Below are positions 7,156 through 13,821 of a stretch of 16,323 nt of DNA, piece by piece. Each line of letters starts with the position of its first letter. Positions within the stretch are counted from its first letter, which is position 1. Both the position numbers and the translations under genes were made by a program. The stretch comes from Flavobacteriales bacterium (GTDB taxonomy: Bacteria; Bacteroidota; Bacteroidia; Flavobacteriales_D; CANHHI01), in contig CANHHI010000019.1 of NCBI GenBank assembly GCA_947460225.1, positions 1 to 16,323 on the forward strand, in the 5' to 3' direction. A model generated the notes under the pieces. That model did no database searches and was not told where the DNA came from. It saw nothing but the letters and a program-made list of their open reading frames with translations.

Positions 7156-8613
7156 TTATAATAATCCTAAGAAGTTCTTTTCTATGTTTTCCAAATGTTT
7201 TCTAAACTCTTTGTCGGTTTCTTGGATATTATCCACCGTGCGCAAAGCGTGTAAAACTGTGGCATGGTCTCTGCCCCCACATTTTTCGCCAATTTGCGCC
7301 AAAGAATGTTTGGTGTATTTTTTGGCAAAGTGCATCACCACGTGCCTAGCCTGTACCACTTCTCTTTTTCTCGTTTTAGAACCAATCAATTCTATGCTGA
7401 TTTTAAAATACTCACACACCACCCGTATGATATACTCTATGCTCACCTCTTTGGACGCATTTTTCACAAAACGGTCTATCATTTGGCGTGCCAATTCCAC
7501 GGTGATGGGTTTTTTATTCAGCGAAGACTGTGCGATAATAGAAATCAAAGCCCCTTCCAGTTCCCGAATATTTGAAGAAACGTGAAAAGCCAATTGTTCT
7601 ATCACTTCTTTGGGTATCACAATGCCATCATGGCGAATTTTTTGTTGCAAAATAGATATTTTTGTATCCATATTGGGGGCTTGCAAATCTGCGGATAAAC
7701 CCCATTTAAAGCGAGAAAGCAAACGTTCCTCAATACCCTGCATCATAATAGGTGCTTTGTCAGAAGTTAAAATAATTTGCTTGCCATTTTGGTGCAGAAA
7801 ATTAAAAATCTGAAAAAATGCCTGTTGTATGCCTGTTTTTTGCTCCCAAGTTTGTATATCATCAACAATCAACATGTCTATCATTTGATAGTAATGGATA
7901 AAATTGTTGAGTTTATTTTGTCCTTTTTCGTCTTTTTTACAGGCTTGCATGTATTGCGACAAAAACTGCTCAGAACTCACAAAAAGCACGTTTTTATCGG
8001 GAAAATGTTTTTTGGTTTCTATGCCAATAGCTTGCGCCAAATGCGTTTTGCCCAATCCCACGCCCCCATAAATCAGCAAGGGATTAAAAGCTGTTTTGCC
8101 TGGGTTTTTAGCCACGGCATAGCCCGCACTGCGTGCCAAACGGTTGCAATCACCTTCCACATAATTTTCAAAGCCATAATTTGGGTTCAAATTGGACTTG
8201 ATGGGTTCTTTTTTGGTGCCTGGTAGCATGTAAGGGTTAAGCACCTGCTTGCCTGGCGACTGGTTTGCACCCAAAGTGGTGTAGGTGGTGTTTTCCGCCA
8301 CCACTTGCACCTGTGGTGCATAGTGCATGGTTTGTTTTTTTTCTGCGTAATTGTCCACTACAATATCGTACTCCAAGGACGCTCCCTCGCCCAACTCTTG
8401 GGAAATACTCGTTTTGAGTAAAAGTAAATAATGTGCTTCCAACCACTCATAGAAAAAATGAGACGGCACTTGAATCACCAAAGTTTTACCCGTAAGCTCT
8501 ATGGGCACAATGGGTCTAAACCAAGTGTCGAAAGACTTACTGGGTACACTCTTTTGAATGTAATCCAAGCAACGTTGCCAAATTTCTACGTGTTTTTGTT
8601 TGGATAAGGTCAT
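7156..8613 (-). CDS. dnaA: Chromosomal replication initiator DnaA
   Basis: AAA+ ATPase that binds DnaA boxes at oriC, melts the origin and helps load the helicase. 485 residues. Domain I is residues 1-90 (IWQRCLDYIQ...FDTWFRPI), followed by a linker to about 140, then the AAA+ domain with NPNYGFENYVEGDCNRLA (143-160), Walker A GGVGLGKT (183-190), Walker B LIVDDIQ (248-254) and RLLSRFKWGL (297-306). C-terminal domain IV has the DnaA-box binding signature GGRDHATVLHA (446-456). It heads the dnaA-prfC-peroxiredoxin-aconitase run; dnaN is not next to it. The 108-nt upstream gap holds one DnaA-box-like site but no clean TAnnTTTG promoter (nearest is TAGTTTG). Confidence 0.97.
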   Translation of the reverse strand: MTLSKQKHVEIWQRCLDYIQKSVPSKSFDTWFRPIVPIELTGKTLVIQVPSHFFYEWLEAHYLLLLKTSISQELGEGASLEYDIVVDNYAEKKQTMHYAPQVQVVAENTTYTTLGANQSPGKQVLNPYMLPGTKKEPIKSNLNPNYGFENYVEGDCNRLARSAGYAVAKNPGKTAFNPLLIYGGVGLGKTHLAQAIGIETKKHFPDKNVLFVSSEQFLSQYMQACKKDEKGQNKLNNFIHYYQMIDMLIVDDIQTWEQKTGIQQAFFQIFNFLHQNGKQIILTSDKAPIMMQGIEERLLSRFKWGLSADLQAPNMDTKISILQQKIRHDGIVIPKEVIEQLAFHVSSNIRELEGALISIIAQSSLNKKPITVELARQMIDRFVKNASKEVSIEYIIRVVCEYFKISIELIGSKTRKREVVQARHVVMHFAKKYTKHSLAQIGEKCGGRDHATVLHALRTVDNIQETDKEFRKHLENIEKNFLGLL

Positions 8614-8679
8614 GGTAAGAATAGATAAGAAATCATTTCACAAATTTGAGAAAAAAAACGCAAACTATGAACATTTTTT

Positions 8680-8688
8680 TGTGGAAAA
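8680..8688 (-). promoter_or_regulatory. Possible DnaA box upstream of dnaA
   Basis: The minus strand reads TTTTCCACA, one base from the consensus TTATCCACA, about 67 nt before the dnaA ATG in an AT-rich gap. A single site suggests possible autoregulation rather than an origin. A nine-base match with one mismatch can occur by chance, so confidence is low. Confidence 0.35.
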
Positions 8689-8721
8689 TTTTATTGTATG
8701 GTTTAAAAATCAATGATAGCC

Positions 8722-9657
8722 TCAAAAAGCGTTGATGCTTTTGCCTGAAAAAGTATATTGTGCTAGCAAATCATTCCAACTTACTTCAATGTGCCCCAAG
8801 CGCAAACCTGCCCAACCCACTTGGTGTATGCACACAGGCTGTCCTTTGAGGTTTTGCACAACAACAGGCTCTTCTAAAAAAGTATGCGTATGTCCGCCCA
8901 AAATCAAATCTATGTACTGGCTTTGCGCCGCCAAAACCACATCGGAAACTTTGAAAGCATTATCGGCGTATTCAAACCCCAAATGCGAAAGCAAAATCAC
9001 CAAATCGCAATGCAAATTTTCTTTGAGATTTTGCGCTATGCCGCACACGCTGTCTATGGGATCTAAGTAATGTACATCAGCACAAAGCTGCGGATTAACC
9101 AAACCCTGCAAAGAAATACCTGCACCAATCACACCAATTTTCAAGCCATTTTTTTCAAAAATTTGATAGGGCTTCACGTATTCTGACAAAGGCGTATTTT
9201 TGACATCATAATTGCAATTTAAAAATTGGAATTTCGCCTTGGGCATTTGTTTATAGAGTCCCACAATACCATTGTCAAAGTCGTGATTGCCCAGCGTAGT
9301 GGCATCGTAGCCCATTTCATTCATCAAGGTGTATTCCAATTCGCCACCAAAATAGTTAAAATAAGGCGTGCCCTGAAACACATCGCCTGCATCTAAAAGC
9401 AATACATTATTTTCTGTTTTCCGAATGTCTGCAACGGCACTTGCCAAGCGCAATAAACCGCCTTGATTGCCAAATTTTGGCGTTTGTTTTGGGAAAGGGT
9501 CTATTCTACTGTGCAAATCATTGGTGTGCAAAATCGTCAGTTTTGGTTTTGTATTGCCCGCAAGCAAGGCTTCTTTTCCCAAAAGTTTGGAAAAACCCAA
9601 AGCAGAAATCGCCCAAGCGGATTGGCTAATAAATTTTCGTCTATCTAGTTTTTTCAT
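8722..9657 (-). CDS. Tat-exported metallophosphatase, 5'-nucleotidase catalytic domain
   Basis: Dinuclear-metal phosphoesterase, equivalent to the N-terminal half of UshA/CD73-type 5'-nucleotidases, expected to dephosphorylate nucleotides or related phosphomonoesters outside the cytoplasm. 311 residues. Metal and catalytic motifs: TNDLHSR (D47, H49), DAGDVFQGT (D92), LGNHDFD (N124-H125-D126), SHLG (H225), GGHTH (H256, H258). The N terminus, DRRKFISQSAWAISALGF, is a twin-arginine signal (Arg6-Arg7 before a hydrophobic stretch), implying folded export by Tat. The protein ends right after the catalytic domain and lacks the C-terminal substrate-binding domain, which is encoded by the gene just upstream; the two overlap by 17 nt. 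True substrate is unknown. Confidence 0.93.
   Translation of the reverse strand: MKKLDRRKFISQSAWAISALGFSKLLGKEALLAGNTKPKLTILHTNDLHSRIDPFPKQTPKFGNQGGLLRLASAVADIRKTENNVLLLDAGDVFQGTPYFNYFGGELEYTLMNEMGYDATTLGNHDFDNGIVGLYKQMPKAKFQFLNCNYDVKNTPLSEYVKPYQIFEKNGLKIGVIGAGISLQGLVNPQLCADVHYLDPIDSVCGIAQNLKENLHCDLVILLSHLGFEYADNAFKVSDVVLAAQSQYIDLILGGHTHTFLEEPVVVQNLKGQPVCIHQVGWAGLRLGHIEVSWNDLLAQYTFSGKSINAF
8725..8742 (-). terminator. Weak hairpin at the end of the 5'-nucleotidase unit
   Basis: On the minus strand AAAAGC and GCTTTT (six pairs) flank a six-base loop and run into TTTTT, overlapping the stop codon of the metallophosphatase gene. It could end the unit ahead of dnaA, but the stem is short and AU-rich. 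Confidence 0.3.
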
Positions 9658-10390
9658 GGTTTTCGGTGCTTAAAATAATTCTTGGGTCTAATGTAATGCG
9701 CAAGGTGTCTTGCTGTGAAAATGCGTCCATCAGCATATTGCGAAATAAAATATGTTTTGCATCTGTGCGCTTGTCGGCTTTTTGCCACAAATCCATGCCA
9801 TCGCCACCCGAAGCCAAATAATCCAAAGTAGCCACGCAATATTTTGCATCGCTCTGCAGGTTTTTTTGGTTTATTTTTACGGCAATTTTCCCGTTTTTTT
9901 CTTGAATAGTCATACCTGCAAACGGCAAACCTTGCCTTGCCACAATATAAGCCACCAATTCTTGCAAAACCGAACCTTTAATTTCCAAAATAGACAAAGC
10001 ATTTTCAAAAGGCATAAGTTCAAAAAGGTCACCCTTAGTCAGCGCGCCTTTTGCCAAAGGTTTTCTAAGTCCACCAGGCGTTAACACAGCAATTTGGGCT
10101 TTACACGCACCCGCAATTTGGGCTTTTTTTGCCTCTTGCAATAGCGCATCTGCACAAAATTGCCCCAATTTGCCCATGGGCTTTGCTTTGAGTAAATCTT
10201 CTGCCAAATACGTGAGTGGTTTGTCCATTTCCTGTTGAATTTGCAAGCGAAAAGGCATCACCAAACTATCTAATTTAGGCAAAGCAGAAAAACTGCTATC
10301 CATCGCTGTGTAACGCACGGTTATCTGTTGGGCGTTTGCGGGCAAAAAGCTGGCAAAGATGCAAAAAAAGAGTAATTTTTTATACCACAT
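9641..10390 (-). CDS. 5'-nucleotidase C-terminal (substrate-binding) domain protein
   Basis: 249 residues with a Sec signal peptide (1-20, MWYKKLLFFC...LPANA|QQ). The rest matches the C-terminal domain of 5'-nucleotidases: a helix-rich start (LAEDLLKAKPMGKLGQFCADAL, 62-83), TPGGLRKPLAKG (104-115, corresponding to the nucleotide-binding NxGGIR loop), LMPFENAL (125-132), and TLDYLASGGDGMDL (188-201, the Y-L-A-x-GGDG motif). In UshA these bind the nucleoside and follow the metallophosphatase domain in one chain; here they form a separate protein encoded before its partner, with a 17-nt overlap. It has no metal-binding residues of its own, so it is probably active only together with the metallophosphatase. 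I find no strong promoter match in the 50 nt before its ATG. Confidence 0.9.
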   Translation of the reverse strand: MWYKKLLFFCIFASFLPANAQQITVRYTAMDSSFSALPKLDSLVMPFRLQIQQEMDKPLTYLAEDLLKAKPMGKLGQFCADALLQEAKKAQIAGACKAQIAVLTPGGLRKPLAKGALTKGDLFELMPFENALSILEIKGSVLQELVAYIVARQGLPFAGMTIQEKNGKIAVKINQKNLQSDAKYCVATLDYLASGGDGMDLWQKADKRTDAKHILFRNMLMDAFSQQDTLRITLDPRIILSTENHEKTR

Positions 10391-10443
10391 ATTTTGGAAT
10401 TGTCTTAAAAATTGGATAAATTTACGAAAAAATTCGCTTAACT

Positions 10444-10584
10444 AAGCCCATTGCAAAAGTATTTTCTGGAAAATAGTTTTTGCAAAAGCGAAATCTGAAA
10501 CCCACAGCATACCTAAGTATGTGAGGATTGGAAGATGAGATTTTGTGAAAAATATGCACCAGAAAATGCTTTTGCAATGGGCTT
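10444..10584. repeat. 141-bp palindromic element, MITE-like
   Basis: Non-coding. Terminal arms of 26 nt (10444-10469 and 10559-10584) are complementary at 25 of 26 positions; the ends read AAGCCCATTGCAAAAG and its complement. The core CATAC-CTAA-GTATG (10508-10521) is also palindromic and is centred at about 10514, exactly the midpoint of the outer arms. Between them the two halves still pair imperfectly, for example GCAAAAGCGAAATCT against AGATTTTGTG. The whole element can therefore fold as one long hairpin. There is no transposase inside. I do not see a convincing target-site duplication; only short TA-rich flanks (TTAACT and TTAATC) resemble each other. It fills most of the 206-nt gap between two divergent genes. 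Confidence 0.85.
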
Positions 10585-10596
10585 TAATCTGAAATT

Positions 10597-11013
10597 ATGT
10601 TTATATATACACATTTTTTACGTGTTCGTTACGCAGAAACAGACCAAATGGGCGTGGTTTATCATGGAAACTACATTACCTATTTAGAAGTTGCACGGGC
10701 GGAAGCCATTCGCAGTTTGGGTATTACCTATAAAGAAATGGAATTGGGCGGGGTTGCCATGCCCGTGGTGGACGTAAATATTCAGTATTTAAAACCTGCC
10801 CATTATGACGAGGAATTGCGCATTGTGGTTTACGTGAAAACATTGCCTGAAAAAAAATTTTGTGTAGATTATGAAATTTTTAATGCCCAAGACCAAAAAC
10901 TCACCACGGCTTCGGTTACGCTTTTGTATTACGATAGCGGGGCTAAAAAAGTGTGTCGTGCGCCAGCGTTTGTGTTAAAAGCACTTGAAGGTTTTTTTTC
11001 AGAAAACGCATAA
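10597..11013 (+). CDS. Acyl-CoA thioesterase, YbgC/4-hydroxybenzoyl-CoA thioesterase type
   Basis: Single hotdog-fold domain of 138 residues, a normal length. It hydrolyses acyl-CoA thioesters; members of this family act on short or aromatic acyl-CoAs, but the substrate cannot be read from sequence. Signature: RYAETDQMGVVYHGNYITYLEVARAE (11-36), with Asp16 as the likely catalytic residue and His23 nearby, matching the D-x-x-G-x-V-Y/H-x-x-x-Y pattern of YbgC. A second strand pattern, VDVNIQYLKPAHYDEELRI, is also typical. The ATG lies only 12 nt after the palindromic element, so its leader or promoter must touch that element. E. coli ybgC sits with tol-pal genes; no such neighbours occur here. 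Confidence 0.9.
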   Translation: MFIYTHFLRVRYAETDQMGVVYHGNYITYLEVARAEAIRSLGITYKEMELGGVAMPVVDVNIQYLKPAHYDEELRIVVYVKTLPEKKFCVDYEIFNAQDQKLTTASVTLLYYDSGAKKVCRAPAFVLKALEGFFSENA

Positions 11014-11031
11014 AGCAAGGATTTCTTTTTG

Positions 11032-11039
11032 TAAATTTG
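11032..11039 (+). promoter_or_regulatory. Candidate -7 box for the epsilon subunit gene
   Basis: TAAATTTG matches TAnnTTTG exactly and lies 19 nt before the ATG at 11059. No TTG or TTTG is found at the expected upstream spacing, so the promoter is only half supported. Confidence 0.4.
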
Positions 11040-11058
11040 CAGGATATTATCGGTGATC

Positions 11059-11340
11059 ATGTTGTACGTAGAAATTTTAAGCCCAGAAAGGGCAATATAC
11101 AAAGGAAATGCGCTAAGTGTTAAATTGCCAGGCACATCAGGCAGTTTTCAGGTGCTGGATTTGCACGCAGATTTATTATCTACTTTGGAAAAAGGAAATA
11201 TCGCGCTGGAAATTCCCAAAGAAGCCAACACAGATGTTTTGGCGACTTATGCGCAGTTTGCTGAAAACAATTGGGTTTTTCCAATTTTAGGCGGTACGGT
11301 GGAAGTGCAAAACAATAAACTCGTGGTGCTGGTGGATTAA
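11059..11340 (+). CDS. atpC: ATP synthase F1 subunit epsilon, short form
   Basis: Central-stalk subunit of F1Fo ATP synthase; it contacts gamma and the c-ring. About 93 residues from ATG 11059 (a GTG at 11053 would add two). The N-terminal beta-sandwich domain is complete: YVEILSPERAIYKGNALSVKLPG, then a GSFQVLDLHADLLSTLEKGNI stretch matching the family's G-x-F-x-[VI]-L-x-x-H-A-P-L-[IV]-[ST]-x-L-x-x-G pattern, ending in a GGTVEVQNNKLVVLVD strand. The C-terminal two-helix domain, which inhibits ATP hydrolysis in E. coli (about 139 residues), is absent, as in other Bacteroidota. atpD is not adjacent: the gene stands alone between a thioesterase and a DUF2142 gene. A terminator follows the stop. 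Confidence 0.92.
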   Translation: MLYVEILSPERAIYKGNALSVKLPGTSGSFQVLDLHADLLSTLEKGNIALEIPKEANTDVLATYAQFAENNWVFPILGGTVEVQNNKLVVLVD

Positions 11341-11363
11341 GCGCATGATAGAAATAATACATC

Positions 11364-11392
11364 AAAACCATTGCTAAGCAGTGGTTTTTTTT
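11364..11392 (+). terminator. Intrinsic terminator after atpC
   Basis: AAAACCATTGC (11364-11374) pairs with GCAGTGGTTTT (11378-11388) with one G-U wobble around a TAA loop, followed by a T run from 11384 to 11392. It lies 24 nt after the atpC stop. Its downstream half overlaps the next promoter. Confidence 0.8.
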
Positions 11393-11399
11393 ATCTTTG
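11371..11399 (+). promoter_or_regulatory. Promoter of the DUF2142 gene, inside the atpC terminator
   Basis: TTG (11371-11373) is followed after 18 nt by TATCTTTG (11392-11399), a perfect Bacteroidota -7 box. Transcription would start near 11404-11406, almost at the ATG at 11407, predicting a leaderless or near-leaderless message. The -33 region lies in the terminator stem. Confidence 0.65.
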
Positions 11400-11406
11400 T
11401 GATGAA

Positions 11407-12750
11407 ATGGAAAAAATAAAATCGCTTTGGCTTTTGCGCCCCGAGGGCATGCTCTTTTTTTGGGGACTTGTTTTTGGCGTAGTGTTTTTAGTCCTGCAAC
11501 CCATTGGGCGTGCACCCGATGAATACCGCCATTTTGCGAGAAGCTATGAACTTGCCCATGGGCAATGGTTTAATGCACACAAAACCATTCCGCAAAGCAT
11601 CACCGCATTTGACAACGAGCATTTCCGCTATAAAGACAGGCAATATCTCAAAAATATTCCCTTGAATTTATCGGAAAAAGTACCCAATACCAACGATTTA
11701 TACGATATGCCTTTGGCTTATAGTCCGCAAATGTTTGCATTTGGCTTGGGCATGCTCTTAAAATTGCCCCCATTTTGGATTTATTATTTGGGCAGAATTT
11801 TAGTATTGTGCGCTTGGCTGTTGATGTGTCAATTCATTTACAAAATAGCCCTAGATTTTTTGCGCCCTTTTTTGTTTTTGTTTCTTTTACTGCCCATCAA
11901 CATACAACAAGCCACCTCGTTTTCCTGCGATGCCTTAAATTTGGCTTTTTGTTTACTTTTTGTTTTGTACGTGTTGTATTTGTGTCAAATACCTAAAAAT
12001 ATTGTGATTTCTCTTTGGGAAATGGGCAATTTATTGGTGCTCGCTCTACTATTGAGTTTTGCAAAGCCTATTTTTTGTTTGCTTATTCCCTTTATTTTAT
12101 TTGTGCCCGCCAAACATTTTGGTGGCGGATTGCAAAAAACCATTTTTGCCATTATCGTGTTTAGCACTGCCTTTTGGACGCAAATCGCTTGGCAAAGCAA
12201 TGTGCCTTATTTGCATGCCAATGCCCTAGACTGGGACATCAATCCCATGGCACAAATAGATTTTATCTTGCAAAAGCCTTTTCATTTTTTAAAAACTTTG
12301 TGGCTAAGTTTATACAACAATGTAGATGAATATTTATTGGAAATAGTTGGTCAAAAACTGGCTTGGGGGGATTTGCACATCAACAAAAGTGCAAGTTTTT
12401 TAGTTTTGTTATGGCTTGTTTTCTTAGGTATTGCCTCCACTGCCAAAGAACGCTACGCACCCTCTTTTTGGCAAAGAATTTTCCTTTTATTGAGTTTTAC
12501 ACTATTTACAATAATCCTATTCACAGGGCTATACATCAACTTTACCCCTGTTGCACATGGCATTGTGTGGGGATTTCAAGCCAGATACATATTGCCCGTT
12601 TTCTTACTATTGGTGCTAGCTTTGCGGGGAGACAACATACAAAATCACTTTAAAGTCTATACGCAAATTGGCGTAAGCATGCTTTTGTTGGTGTTTTTAT
12701 ATACTTTTGTGTTTTATAAATTATACCTCTACGGCAAAGGCATCATTTGA
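11407..12750 (+). CDS. DUF2142 family multi-pass membrane protein
   Basis: 447 residues from ATG 11407. A TTG-initiated reading from 11371 would start inside the terminator and promoter, so I reject it. Hydrophobic helices begin at about 15-32. After the first comes PIGRAPDEYRHFARSYELAHGQW, matching the acidic DUF2142 motif (D-E-x-x-H-x-x-R-x-x-x-x-x-x-G) in the first extracytoplasmic loop, and later YSPQMFAFGLGMLL...YYLGRIL, also typical. The rest is roughly ten strongly hydrophobic segments. DUF2142 proteins resemble GT-C glycosyltransferases in layout and some occur in cell-surface polysaccharide loci, but no sugar genes are nearby, so the role is unknown. Its 3' end overlaps the converging serine hydrolase gene by 22 nt with no terminator between. 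Confidence 0.82.
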   Translation: MEKIKSLWLLRPEGMLFFWGLVFGVVFLVLQPIGRAPDEYRHFARSYELAHGQWFNAHKTIPQSITAFDNEHFRYKDRQYLKNIPLNLSEKVPNTNDLYDMPLAYSPQMFAFGLGMLLKLPPFWIYYLGRILVLCAWLLMCQFIYKIALDFLRPFLFLFLLLPINIQQATSFSCDALNLAFCLLFVLYVLYLCQIPKNIVISLWEMGNLLVLALLLSFAKPIFCLLIPFILFVPAKHFGGGLQKTIFAIIVFSTAFWTQIAWQSNVPYLHANALDWDINPMAQIDFILQKPFHFLKTLWLSLYNNVDEYLLEIVGQKLAWGDLHINKSASFLVLLWLVFLGIASTAKERYAPSFWQRIFLLLSFTLFTIILFTGLYINFTPVAHGIVWGFQARYILPVFLLLVLALRGDNIQNHFKVYTQIGVSMLLLVFLYTFVFYKLYLYGKGII

Positions 12751-13766
12751 TTAGCCATGGTACTCTTTTGCACATAAGTCCGTACAATTTTCCGCACCAA
12801 ATCCTGCACATAATACACACGGTTTCCACTGCCACGCAAAGATTTATTTTCCAAAATAGCCACCGTAATTTTGGCTTGCGGGTAATAATACAAAGAAGAA
12901 ATATAGCCTTTGATAAAACCGCCATGAAAAATTTCTATCACCCCATCAGTTTCTGTGACGTGAATGCCGTAGCCATAACCTAAATTACCAAGTCGGTATT
13001 TTCTATCGCAATAAGGCGTGAGCATTCTGTCTAGGGTTTCCTTGTGAAGCACGAGCGTGTCTAAGTGCAAACACCTGTTCCATTGCCAAAGGTCAAAAAC
13101 ATTTGAAATAATACCCCCCGTAGGGTTAAATGCCAAATTATCAAACTGTGTACGCAATTGCATTTTACGCTTTTTATCTTCGTAATAGCCCTGTGCCAAA
13201 TGGTTCACTTGGTGTTTGATTTCCAGTAAGTTATTGGCGGGTTTTGGCAAACTGTTTTGCATGCCACACAATTCAAACAATTCTTGGGTGATTTCCCCAT
13301 ATTTTTTATGGTGTATGCGCTCCAACAATTGCCCAAGCATGATATAGCCCAAATTGCTATAGGCAAACTTTTCACCCGGTATAGATTTCAGAGGTTTATT
13401 CAGTGCTACTATGCCAGAGGTATGGCTAAGCAAATGATGCACCGCTACACTATCTTTCCAAGTCATTTTAATTTCTGGAAAATAATTGCCAATGGGCGCA
13501 TCAATATCTATGGTGCCTTTTTCGTGTTCCCTAAGCACCAGCGCAGCCGTGATTTGCTTAGACACAGAAGCGATGATAAATTTATGGTCTAGCTCCACAG
13601 GATTTTTTTCATCGGCTAAGCCAGCGGCTTTTTGGTACAAAATGCGCTCGTCATTGGCAACGATAACCGAACCGTTTAAAGGGCGTACTTTTTGGCTGGC
13701 AATAGCTTTATCCAAGCTAATCGCCAAAGAATCTATATTAAAAAAAAGGGCAAATAAAAGATACAT
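12729..13766 (-). CDS. Serine hydrolase, beta-lactamase class C/esterase EstB family
   Basis: Exported serine hydrolase of the penicillin-binding-protein-like fold; members include esterases, D-aminopeptidases and DD-peptidases, and specificity cannot be read here. From ATG 13766 it has 345 residues: signal-like MYLLFALFFNIDSLAI, then the three active-site motifs Ser67-Val-Ser-Lys70 (nucleophile), Tyr136-Ser-Asn, and His281-Gly-Gly in place of KTG, typical of class C-like esterases. LLSHTSGI near 112-119 is also characteristic. An upstream in-frame GTG at 13793 exists but falls in the loop of the SOD terminator, so ATG 13766 is preferred. Resistance to beta-lactams is not implied. No clear promoter match precedes it; read-through from sodA is possible. 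Confidence 0.88.
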   Translation of the reverse strand: MYLLFALFFNIDSLAISLDKAIASQKVRPLNGSVIVANDERILYQKAAGLADEKNPVELDHKFIIASVSKQITAALVLREHEKGTIDIDAPIGNYFPEIKMTWKDSVAVHHLLSHTSGIVALNKPLKSIPGEKFAYSNLGYIMLGQLLERIHHKKYGEITQELFELCGMQNSLPKPANNLLEIKHQVNHLAQGYYEDKKRKMQLRTQFDNLAFNPTGGIISNVFDLWQWNRCLHLDTLVLHKETLDRMLTPYCDRKYRLGNLGYGYGIHVTETDGVIEIFHGGFIKGYISSLYYYPQAKITVAILENKSLRGSGNRVYYVQDLVRKIVRTYVQKSTMANQMMPLP

Positions 13767-13777
13767 CTTGATTCCAT

Positions 13778-13803
13778 AAAAAAAGCGCAACACGAAGTTA
13801 CGC
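13778..13803 (-). terminator. Intrinsic terminator after superoxide dismutase
   Basis: On the minus strand GCGTAAC and GTTGCGC pair over seven positions (one G-U) around a five-base TTCGT loop and run into seven T. It begins 18 nt after the SOD stop and ends 11 nt before the serine hydrolase ATG. Confidence 0.8.
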
Positions 13804-13821
13804 CTTGTTAGATTTAATTGT

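Noticed and set aside
8614..8721. oriC next to dnaA
   Set aside because: Only one degenerate DnaA box and no repeat cluster or dnaN; Bacteroidota origins are often not beside dnaA.
11371..11406. TTG start that would extend the DUF2142 protein by 12 residues
   Set aside because: The extension is encoded by the terminator hairpin, the T-run and the -7 box; ATG 11407 gives a normal membrane-protein start.
12729..13766. Antibiotic-resistance beta-lactamase
   Set aside because: Only the general class C-like fold motifs are present, with HGG as third motif, which is common in esterases and peptidases; nothing shows beta-lactam hydrolysis.
13767..13793. GTG start extending the serine hydrolase by 9 residues
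   Set aside because: GTG 13793 is in the loop of the SOD terminator, and ATG 13766 begins exactly at the signal-like hydrophobic stretch.
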